A stretch of DNA of 64,000 nt from Oscillatoria princeps RMCB-10 (lineage in GTDB: Bacteria; Cyanobacteriota; Cyanobacteriia; Cyanobacteriales; Oscillatoriaceae): NCBI GenBank assembly GCA_019359235.1, contig JAHHHT010000013.1:1-64000 (forward strand), written 5' to 3'. Every line of letters begins with the position of its first letter. Position 1 is the first letter of the stretch. The notes beneath the pieces were generated by a model, which saw only the letters and a program-made list of their open reading frames with translations, searched no databases and was not told where the DNA came from. The position numbers were made by a program, and so were the translations under genes. Below, in pieces: positions 53,550 through 60,975 of this stretch.

Positions 53550-54894
53550 GTGTCGCAGACACTAATTCTGCCAGACAAGAGCGGGAGTCTAGATTATATA
53601 AAAGAGAATTTTTGGAAGCTGTGGCAGGAAGAGTGGGAATCTCTTTACCGCTGCTGTCTGAAGCGGATGGGGAACAACCCAACCTTGGCTGAGGATGCCC
53701 TAAGTCAGGCAATGCTGAAAGCCAGGGAGAAGGTACAAGCCGGTGCCTGTCGGATTGAGAACTTTAAAGCTTGGGTCAGAACGCTGACTCGCAACCTCTG
53801 TACAGATATGTTGCGCTCTCTGGGAAGGGAGGCTAATAGAACTGAGAGCCTAGAAGCCTTACCTTGCCTTGTGGATGAAGTCCTGGTCAGCCAGGATGAA
53901 GAATTAGATCCTGCAGCTAAGCGGCAGGATCGCGATAAAATTTTGGGGGGGGGCAATTGATGAGTTGCCTCCGAGACTGCGCGAGCCGATTCGGTTGCAC
54001 TACTATCAGGAGAAGTCTTATCTAGAAATTGCCCTTGAGCTTGGGATTAGCTACAAGAATGTGCGCAAGCGCATGTCGCAGGCGCGGGCAATTTTGAAAG
54101 AGAAGTTGAGCGAGTTTGTGGGGGAGGAAGATGGGGTTCCTCCGGAGCCTCGAAAACGGGGGAAGTCCAAGAAGCGCTCGCTGCGAGCACCGGCTGTTAG
54201 GAAAAGTTTGGCATCGCCGTCTGGGGAATTAGAGGAGGTGCTGCCGGTTGGAAGTGGGGAGCCGGTGGGTGCGGCGCTGTATGCTTTGCAGGGAGAGCCT
54301 GCTTCTGAGGAGCCTTCTGCTGAAGGGGAGTTAGGGATTGTTGCCGGTTCGGAACGGATGGCTGGGCTTTCTGTTGCGCCGGCTTGTTTTGAGGTGTTGG
54401 AAGAGGAGCCGTTAGGGATTGTTGCCGGTTCGGAACGGATGGCTGGGCTTTCTGTTGTGCCGGTGCTGCCGGCTCCAGGGGAGACTTGTTTAGATTTGGA
54501 GTTGGGGATTGCTGCCGGTGGGGAACCTCTTTTGGGGTGGACAATCCTCGCAGCCCCACCCCCACACCCTCTCGCCGGTTGTGGGACAGGCGGGAGGCAA
54601 TTCCATAGTCCAGAGATGGGGACAGGGGGGAGGACAGGCGGGACGCCGGTCCTACGCCGAGATATGGGGACAGGGGGGAGGACAGCCTTGACGGCTGTCC
54701 TCCGCCGAGAGATGGGGACAGGGGGGAGGACAGCCTTGACGGCTGTCCATAGTCCAGACGTTGGCGCATCTGTCTCAGATGGGCAGCTGGGCCAGAAAGA
54801 GCCAGACGCTGGTGTGCGGGAGATGGGGTGGCTTTTTGGACTGTGCTGGAGGGTTTGGGCGGACAGTGGGGGGTGTTGGCTGTCTTCCATCTGA
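53550..54894 (+). pseudogene. Sigma-70-family factor gene interrupted by a frameshift at a G9 tract
   Basis: The first frame starts at a GTG (53550) behind an excellent AAAGGAGG site and runs to 53960: 136 residues with the ECF-type region 2 (AEDALSQAMLKAREKV, LKAWVRTLTRN-like). The run of nine G at 53955-53963 vicinity (TTTTGGGGGGGGGCAATTGA, 53941-53960) puts it out of frame. With eight G the frame would continue as DKILGGAIDELPPRLREPI, exactly like the intact paralogue (DEKKMVIRRAIDNLQPRLRE) at 55690, into region 4 (SYLEIALELGISYKNVRKRMSQARAIL) and a long C-terminal extension to 54894. That extension has a duplicated LGIVAGSERMAGLS segment and three in-frame GGACAG palindromes. Could be sequencing error, a recent mutation, phase variation or transcriptional slippage. 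Confidence 0.8.
54595..54765. repeat. Three in-frame copies of a GGGGACAGGGGGGAGGACAG palindromic repeat
   Basis: Copies start near 54617, 54666 and 54715, about 49 bp apart, each GGGGACAGGGGGGAGGACAG(C/G) followed by CTTGACGGCTGTCC or GCGGGACGCCGGTCC. They are translated as MGTGGRTALTAVLRRE units in the C-terminal extension of the sigma-like gene. Confidence 0.85.
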
Positions 54895-55689
54895 AAAATA
54901 GGTGGGGATAAATTTGCTTTGAATCAGTGTTTAGCATTGGTGGCGCGAGCGCTTTTGTTGGAGTGCGAATCGCGGGATTTGGCATGACAAAAAATGCGCG
55001 GTGGCTTAGGGCACGGACGTAGGAATTGCGTTCCCTCCGACCCTATCCCTACTAGCAAGTGAGATGCCTTGGCCATTACTGAGCTGTCTATTGCTCTAGC
55101 AATGGAGAGTTCAGTAAGGGACAGGGAATCTCGCAGCGTAACATAAGCCGGTGCGCTCAGCACGCACTTGCGGAGATTGGGACAGGCGTGATGCCGGTGA
55201 CTGCGAGGTATGGCCTCCATGTCTAATGTCTGAACCCCTTTGGCTAGCGCTACAGCAACTTGAGAATTCACAAATTGCCTGACAGAAACGTCTAGCTAAT
55301 AGAAGCGTGCAGCACCGGCTCTAGCTCTGGCTGTAGCAGGGGCGAGCTTTTATCCTAACGCCAGCCAATTGACCGGAGAAGTTATCTATTTCCCGGATTC
55401 TGGCCGTCAGTTTAGGAAAAGGAATCTCGCAGCGTAACATAAGCCGTTGCACGAAGCACACACTTCCGGAGATTGGGACAGGCATCTTGCCTGGACTGCG
55501 TGGTCTGAAGGTCTAATGTCCAGACCAATTTGGCGAGTGCTGCAGCAACTGCAGAATTCACAAATTGCCTGACAAAAACGTCTAACTAATAGAAGCGCAC
55601 AGCACCGGCTATAGCTCTTGCTGTAGCAGGGGCGAGCTTTTATCCTAACGCCAGCCAATTGACTGAAAAAGTTATCTATTTCCCGGATT
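54895..55689. repeat. Tandemly duplicated upstream region of the second sigma-like gene
   Basis: No gene. A segment of about 290-296 bp is present twice in direct tandem, at about 55113-55408 and 55409-55698. Both contain GGAATCTCGCAGCGTAACAT, GCACACTT-type GGAGATTGGGACAGGC, CAAATTGCCTGACA, CGAGCTTTTATCCTAACGCC and GTTATCTATTTCCCGGATT. In the second copy this ends in ATGGCCGTG, the start of the sigma gene; in the first it reads CTGGCCGTC. An inverted partner of the 53186 segment lies at 55056-55108. Confidence 0.85.
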
Positions 55690-57201
55690 ATGGCCGTGAC
55701 TAGCTTTAACAAAAGCACCTATCTGCAAGACAATCCTGACGAAGAGCAGCAACTGTTACAGCTGCTTGCTGCCGGTGACATCCGTGCCTTCTGGCCACTC
55801 TGGGAAAAGTACCAAGACTATCTGTTTCGTTGCTGTCTCAGTTGGACGAACGGCAACTCTGTGGAAGCGGAAGACCTGCTGAGTCAGGCGATGCTGAAAG
55901 CCAGGGAAAAGGTGCAAAAGTACGCGGGAAAAATCGCTAACTTGAAAGCTTGGCTGGCGGCGCTGATTCGGAACTTCTGGCTCGATATAAAACGTCGCGG
56001 AGGTGCGAATCAAGTTGAGGATATAGAAGCTTACGCGGCTCAACAAGAGGATCTGGGACTGGTTGCTGTTGGCGACACCCCAGCCAGCGCTTTGGAGCGG
56101 GACGAGAAAAAAATGGTGATTCGCCGCGCTATTGATAACTTACAGCCCAGGCTGCGCGAGACGTTTATTCTGCATTTTTATGAAGAACTGTCTTATCCAG
56201 AGATAGCCGAAAGGCAAAATATTAAATACCCTAATGTCTGCAAGCGCATCTCCCAGGCGCGGGAAATTCTGGCTCTTGAGTTGCGGGGATATTTTATCGG
56301 GGAGGATGGGACTGAACCGGATACAGCCAAGGTGCCGGCAAAACCAGCCAAGTCTAAGAAGGCTGTTCAGAAGGCTGCTCAAGTTGAACCGATTTTGCCT
56401 GAGACTGTGATATTATCGGAACAGTTAGAGGAATCTGAAGAGGTGTCTCATCAAGAGATGGGGGAAGGGCAAGAGATTTTTTGCCAGAATGTTGAAGAGC
56501 GCATCTGTGAAGCGCGGGAAATTCTGGGAGGGGAGGATGGGACAAAAATGGAATTGGCTGTGATGCCGGTGGGAAGGGAGTTGGGAATTGAGGAAATGTC
56601 CCAGGGGAATGGGGGAGTTGAGCCGGTTGTGGGGGTGCCGGTGACAAAATCTGTTGCGGTGGTGGAGGTGGAGTGTGTTGTGGGTGAGGAGTTGCCGGTG
56701 GTTGCGGGATCTGTGGGGGATTCTGAGTCGGATTCTGTTGTGGGGAGTTCTGGGGGGAGGTTAGAGGAATTTAATTTTATGGGGAAGCGGATAGTAGGGG
56801 CATTCTCTCGGTGGCTGCACTATTTCGGTGGTTCGCAGCTGTTTTATGGTATAAGGGAATTGATGTTGGAGGTGAGGGGTGAGTGGTGCCGGTGGTGTGG
56901 GGCGACAATGGGTGCCGGTGGGGAATGTTGCGGCAGAATTTGTGCGAGCGTCGCGATATCCTCCTTTGTATTGCTCTCTCTATTCTCAATAAATTTAAAT
57001 AACTCAAGTTGCTACTTACAAGCCTTTCGCTTTTCGATACCCCCAGACGGTGCGCGGCGGGACGCGCCCCTACAAAAGAGGGGGTTTTCCCTCGTTCCCC
57101 TCGTTCCCCTCGTTCCCAGCTCAAGCTGGGAATGCCACTTTGGAGGCTCTGACTTGAAAATGTTTGTAGTTGGGCTAATGCCCAACCGGCGGGCCTCGTA
57201 A
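55690..57201 (+). CDS. Sigma-70-family (ECF-like) factor with a long C-terminal extension
   Basis: 503 residues. Region 2: EAEDLLSQAMLKAREKVQK and NLKAWLAALIRNFWLDIKRR. Region 4: LQPRLRETFILHFYEELSYPEIAERQNIKYPNVCKRISQAREIL, the helix-turn-helix that reads a -35 element. After residue about 210 the extension is Lys/Ala- then Glu/Val/Gly-rich, with Cys pairs (CRWCG, CCGRIC) and one possible membrane helix (VAISSFVLLSLFSI). The last about 50 residues are translated repeat DNA, so the native C-terminus may be disrupted. Paralogue of the frameshifted gene at 53550, in the same orientation. It should be an alternative sigma factor, or an autoregulator with membrane-tethered extension; targets unknown. 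The upstream region is a tandem duplication. Confidence 0.8.
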   Translation: MAVTSFNKSTYLQDNPDEEQQLLQLLAAGDIRAFWPLWEKYQDYLFRCCLSWTNGNSVEAEDLLSQAMLKAREKVQKYAGKIANLKAWLAALIRNFWLDIKRRGGANQVEDIEAYAAQQEDLGLVAVGDTPASALERDEKKMVIRRAIDNLQPRLRETFILHFYEELSYPEIAERQNIKYPNVCKRISQAREILALELRGYFIGEDGTEPDTAKVPAKPAKSKKAVQKAAQVEPILPETVILSEQLEESEEVSHQEMGEGQEIFCQNVEERICEAREILGGEDGTKMELAVMPVGRELGIEEMSQGNGGVEPVVGVPVTKSVAVVEVECVVGEELPVVAGSVGDSESDSVVGSSGGRLEEFNFMGKRIVGAFSRWLHYFGGSQLFYGIRELMLEVRGEWCRWCGATMGAGGECCGRICASVAISSFVLLSLFSINLNNSSCYLQAFRFSIPPDGARRDAPLQKRGFSLVPLVPLVPSSSWECHFGGSDLKMFVVGLMPNRRAS

Positions 57202-57520
57202 GAGCGCATAATTTTCTTATAACAGATTTCAGCTGAGTGAGGTACAGATATTCGATCCCCCCCTAGCCGGGGCGGGCACGGGGACCCGCCCCTACAAAAG
57301 GGGGGGAACATTCTCTTGCGCCCCCCTTTTTAAAGGGGGTTTGGGGGGATCTAACTGTACTCCACTCAAGTGAAAAGTGCTATATGTGACGATGTGCGCA
57401 GCAAAAGAAGCGACTGCCTTGAAAATGTTTGTAGGGGCGGGTTCACCAACATCTGAACTTCGTAGAGACATTTTAGGTAAACCCGCCCCTACCGGCCCAA
57501 TCGGCTAATGCCCAACCGGC
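57153..57520. repeat. Repeat cluster after the sigma-like gene, with an apparent filled/empty insertion pair
   Basis: CTTGAAAATGTTTGTAG directly followed by TTGGGCTAATGCCCAACCGG occurs at 57153-57190. At 57418-57520 the same two halves are separated by about 66 bp, GGGCGGGTTCACC ... GGTAAACCCGCCCCTACC, a palindrome-ended insert. Between them lie GGGGCGGGTCCCCG-type and CCCCCTTTTTAAAGGGGG palindromes (57265-57345). Confidence 0.75.
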
Positions 57521-57619
57521 TCGTCCGCGGTGGGCCAAGTTTTCATTGGTGGCGGTGTGCGCCGTTCCGAAGCGACTGCCTCATTCGGTGCCAACTTGGG
57601 TTATGTAATAGCCGAGCAA

Positions 57620-57846
57620 GAACCCCGGTTTCTGGCTCCTTCACTTTTCTTTATAAACAGTCTCTTAATCCGACTACTGCTGATTACTGGCAAGGGAGAG
57701 CCTTATCGGGGTTGGGGGATGGTTTGGGGGCGCTCGAGGCGTATCGAAGCGCCTTGAGCCAGCAGTTGCTCTACCCGACTTGCGGGGAGGTTGAGGGGGC
57801 ACTGAAACGGATGAAAGCTTGGTTTAGAAAGGGGTATCGCGCTTGA
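57620..57846 (+). pseudogene. TPR-like coding remnant
   Basis: An open frame ends at 57846 with NPTTADYWQGRALSGLGDGLGALEAYRSALSQQ, a recognisable single TPR motif, then GALKRMKAWFRKGYRA. No start codon with a ribosome-binding site precedes the TPR part; the upstream codons of the longest frame (from 57508) are repeat-like. It looks like the 3' end of a TPR protein gene cut off by repeats. Alternatively it could be a real small gene, but that is less likely. Confidence 0.45.
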
Positions 57847-57984
57847 GGCAGGTTGGGTGAGGTGCGACGAGTTAGGGGAAAAACAGCCTCTAACTCGAAA
57901 AATTCAGAAATTCCCCTGTGAGATCGTCTGATAGATGTAGGGTTCCTAAAACGACCTGAAGAATCAATAAAAAGGACTTGTATC

Positions 57985-59529
57985 ATGGCAAGGATGATCC
58001 TGAATGACGCTCTCGAAATTGACTTCGCAACCAGTTTCAACCTGGTGTGGAACGACAAAGGAACTGGCGCAGACCGGAATGGCTCCTTCTACCGTCCCGT
58101 CGTTCCCATCGGATTTCGAGCCCTGGGGCACTATGCACAGGGCAACTACGACAGCCCTACAGGTGCAGTGATGATTGTTGTGAAGGCCCGCAATGCGGAT
58201 GCTCTCAAGGAACCTAAAGACTATGAACTGGTATGGAAAGATACTGGCTCCGGAGCCGATAAAGATGGTGCCATCTGGAAACCGATACCTCCTGACGGCG
58301 GCTATGTAGCTATGGGGTTTGTAGTAACCCAGGGCTACAATAAGCCCAGTCTAAACGAAGTGGTCTGTGTCCGTGAGCAGCTAACGGAGAAGGCTTTGCC
58401 TGGGGGCTTGATCTGGAATGACAAAGGCTCCGGAGCAGATAAAGATTTCTCCTGTTGGAATATGAAGGCTCCCACCTCCCCCAGCGAAGGAGAGGGCTAT
58501 GTGGCTACCGGCACGTTCTGGGGGGTGGACTCCTACACCCAGCCCATCGGCGATTCCTGCCTCCATGTTTTGAAGCTCCGTCTCCAGGTTGAGAATCCCA
58601 CCAACAACCTCCCCGTACCTATCCTCCACAGCTATCAGGAGCCCTCGATTTACGAGAATGACAGCTTCACCAGTGTACTCAACCTTCCTTTCTTTGCGGT
58701 GAAAGATACCTTCTTGTCCGACGCACAAAAGGCCAAGGACTCCCCTGTTTACAAATTGCTCCGCCAGGATCGGTATAAACTGGTGTTTCATAGCTATAAC
58801 CACACCAGCATAGAGCAGAATCCTTCAATCAGCTTCACTGAAGGCTTTGAGGAATCCGAGTCCACAAGCTTCACCAGCACGACGGGCATTGAAATCGGTG
58901 TTGAATACGGATTCACTGCGGCTCTGACAGGATCTATCAAAATCAGCCAGAGCTTCAGCTACTCCACTACGTCGGTCTCTACCAATTCCAAGTCTGTGAC
59001 AGTCACTGTCCCCCTCAAGGTACCGCCACAAACCGCTGTGGGTGCTTGGGTGGTGGAGAGCCGCTACACCCTGTATCGCCAGGATGGATCGCAGGTGGGT
59101 ACAAGCATTGACTGTGGTTTTTCTAAGACAATCAAATTCGCACAGTATCCACCGGAGCCAAGCCAACCTTCTATTCCCGCTCAGGTCAAAGACCGCTTAT
59201 CCGCAGGTGAGTCCTTACAACCGGGTGAAAAACTGATTTCAAGTAAGGGAATATTCCGTCTTGAATATCAGACAGATGGCAATTTGGTGATTTCCAAAAA
59301 TTCAACTCCTATATGGGCATCGAACACAAAGTGTCAGCCAGCGGGTGTGTTTCGCTTTCAAGATGATGGCAACTTGGTAATATATGACATCAAAAACACT
59401 GTTTTGTGGGCGAGCAACACAGGGGGCCCTCAATATCTAGGAAGCAAATTAATCATGCAGGATGATGGAAACTTGGTAGCATACAATCCACAAAGCGCTC
59501 CTTACTGGTCAAGTGGAACCAGCCAGTAA
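57985..59529 (+). CDS. Vps62-like / aerolysin-like / bulb-lectin fusion, putative pore-forming toxin
   Basis: 514 residues, no signal peptide. Residues 1-205: three repeats of L(V/I)W(N/K)D(K/T)G(T/S)GAD(R/K)(N/D) ... P ... GF/YxALG, the pattern of Vps62-like (PF06101) domains. Residues about 215-390: SYNHTSIEQNPSISFTEGFEES followed by long alternating Ser/Thr strands (TSFTSTTGIEIGVEYGF, SFSYSTTSVSTNSKSVTVTV) and a VPPQTAVGAWVVESRYTLY strand, the look of an aerolysin/ETX-MTX2 beta-pore-forming module. Residues about 405-514: a bulb-type (GNA-like) mannose lectin with three Q-x-D-x-N-L-V motifs (QTDGNLVIS, QDDGNLVIY, QDDGNLVAY). AAAAAGGA precedes the ATG. Isolated gene in a repeat-rich region. 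Cell-killing or anti-grazer role is inference. Confidence 0.85.
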   Translation: MARMILNDALEIDFATSFNLVWNDKGTGADRNGSFYRPVVPIGFRALGHYAQGNYDSPTGAVMIVVKARNADALKEPKDYELVWKDTGSGADKDGAIWKPIPPDGGYVAMGFVVTQGYNKPSLNEVVCVREQLTEKALPGGLIWNDKGSGADKDFSCWNMKAPTSPSEGEGYVATGTFWGVDSYTQPIGDSCLHVLKLRLQVENPTNNLPVPILHSYQEPSIYENDSFTSVLNLPFFAVKDTFLSDAQKAKDSPVYKLLRQDRYKLVFHSYNHTSIEQNPSISFTEGFEESESTSFTSTTGIEIGVEYGFTAALTGSIKISQSFSYSTTSVSTNSKSVTVTVPLKVPPQTAVGAWVVESRYTLYRQDGSQVGTSIDCGFSKTIKFAQYPPEPSQPSIPAQVKDRLSAGESLQPGEKLISSKGIFRLEYQTDGNLVISKNSTPIWASNTKCQPAGVFRFQDDGNLVIYDIKNTVLWASNTGGPQYLGSKLIMQDDGNLVAYNPQSAPYWSSGTSQ

Positions 59530-59690
59530 AGTAATACCAAGGTGGTCAACCTAGTATTATAACCCAAGTTTCTACTTACAAGTGAGTCAGTATCGATCCC
59601 CCTTAGCCCCCCTTAAAAAGGGGGGGCTAATTGAAAATGCCCCCTAGGGGCAGTGCCACCCACGAAGACAGCCCTGGCTAGGGGGGAGCT
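59530..59690. repeat. CCCCCCTTAAAAAGGGGGG palindrome region
   Basis: GATCCCCCTTAGCCCCCCTT-AAAAAGGGGGGGCTAA at about 59595-59631, followed by GCCCCCTAGGGGCAG. Similar palindromes lie at 57255-57352. It separates the lectin gene from a dead toxin-antitoxin pair and may also terminate transcription. Confidence 0.6.
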
Positions 59691-59779
59691 AATACTAAGT
59701 TAGCCAACTTAGTATAAAGGACTTGATGAGATCTCTTTATCAGGGGAGCTGGGGAAGCCTCAGCTATTCCGGCAGAACT

Positions 59780-59993
59780 GTTGGTGATTAAACCGGCTGC
59801 CGCCCGCAGCGGTGCCGGTATTTTTCCGGGAGTGCATTCCCAGCGCCTTGCCATCAGCCGGTGACTCAGCCGCCGCCAGTTCATCAAAAACAGCTTGAGG
59901 AATCGTCACCGCCCCATATAACTGCGGCAGTAAGTTAATTTTGTCTATCAGTAACAGATAGCAAATCGGAGAATTATCACAAACAACGATCGT
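59780..59993 (-). pseudogene. Remnant of a DUF3368/PIN-type toxin
   Basis: The reverse strand reads TIVVCDNSPICYLLLIDKIN then LLPQLYGAVTIPQAVFDELAAAESPA, the N-terminal half of a DUF3368 PIN-type toxin. The start codon is ACG at 59993, where ATG is expected (normal start M-I-V-V-x-D). After AESPA the frame leaves the family and stops. Truncated and probably dead. Confidence 0.65.
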
Positions 59994-60004
59994 GGATTCA
60001 TCAA

Positions 60005-60124
60005 TTATTCAAGGGTCTGGATGTCGCGTTCCAGTCCCTCGCAGTCATAGTTAAAAGAGACTCCACTGCGCCGCAAAAAAGCATGGTTTTCCAGACGCGA
60101 TTGCAACTGGATAATGCGGCGTAA
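60005..60124 (-). pseudogene. Remnant of a UPF0175-type antitoxin
   Basis: Reverse strand: RLENHAFLRRSGVSFNYDCEGLERDIQTLE then stop at 60005-60007, which matches the C-terminus of UPF0175 proteins, usual partners of DUF3368 toxins. The upstream part is lost behind in-frame stops. It lies 12 bp before the toxin remnant, as expected for the module. Confidence 0.6.
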
Positions 60125-60975
60125 TTATCAGGTAATCAGCGCCGGGTAGGCTTCAGCCACAAAAAACTCTAGCAATCTGCGGTAAAAACTGCCCGATTAT
60201 TCATTTTATCATTGCGCCAATAGGCCGGCAATCTCAATCGTAATCTGCATATTCTACTGACCTCAAAAACAGCTCGCTCCAAACTCCTGTCACATCCAAC
60301 CGCCGGCCAAACATCTTCCCCTGACATTTTCCAACTATTCCCTTTAGCTGCAGCAGTTTCATTGGGAGCATCCCAACCGGCAATTAACCGGACATCATCT
60401 GAGACGATTGACACTTCGCTCCCAAGGGCAGCGATCTTGCTGCAATATCATATCCGCTGGCATCGATATTGTAAAACCTGCCCCTTGCAGGGGCAAAGGG
60501 CTTTTCGCGCGCCCGCTTGCCCAGCACAGGGGCAGTCTCCGTGGGTGGCCATCGCTGTCAGCTTTAGCCCCATATTCCGTATGATTGATTAATCTTATAA
60601 TCAACCGCCAAGGACGCCTTGGACGCCAAGAAACTACCTCTTGGCGTTCTTGGCGTCTTGGCGGTTTATGATTAAGTTTAAGTTGCCACTCCCACCGGCC
60701 ACTCAGAACCTGCAAGGGGCGCAAATAGCGACCGTTGCTCCCCACAGCCGCCCCCAGTCCGGCTTTCCCAGGAAAATCCCTTCATTCCACAAACTGTCGG
60801 GGCTGATTGGATCGCCGGCACACCAGCCAGAAAGCCGGCGCTGTCGCGAAAAACAGCGCTTTCCAGGCGCAATCCCTGCAGTCGCACACGAAAGCCGGCG
60901 CGGCGTCACCTCTAAAGGTCAAATTCCCCTGCGTTAATTTTAGATCAGCACCACCCATAAAAAACCAGAGCTTCA
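60125..60975. other. Gene-poor stretch with a large inverted repeat
   Basis: No gene I can support. 60603-60668 is an imperfect inverted repeat of about 30 bp arms, AACCGCCAAGGACGCC ... GGCGTCTTGGCGGTTT, flanked by AT-rich ATTAATCTTATAA and TTATGATTAAG. Several short open frames overlap on both strands (for example 60169-60414 minus) without family resemblance. Confidence 0.5.
60603..60668. repeat. AACCGCCAAG inverted repeat
   Basis: Left arm AACCGCCAAGGACGCCTTGG-ACGCCAAGAA, right arm TTGGCGTTCTTGGCGTCTTGGCGGTTT. Both arms contain tandem CGCCAAG units. No second copy in the window. Confidence 0.75.

Noticed and set aside
54051..54985. Long minus-strand frames opposite the sigma-like extension
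   Set aside because: Pro/Ser-rich shadows of the Gly/Glu-rich plus-strand coding sequence without start signals.
60169..60414. 81-codon minus-strand frame near the dead toxin-antitoxin pair
   Set aside because: No family resemblance or ribosome-binding site; region is composed of decayed sequence.
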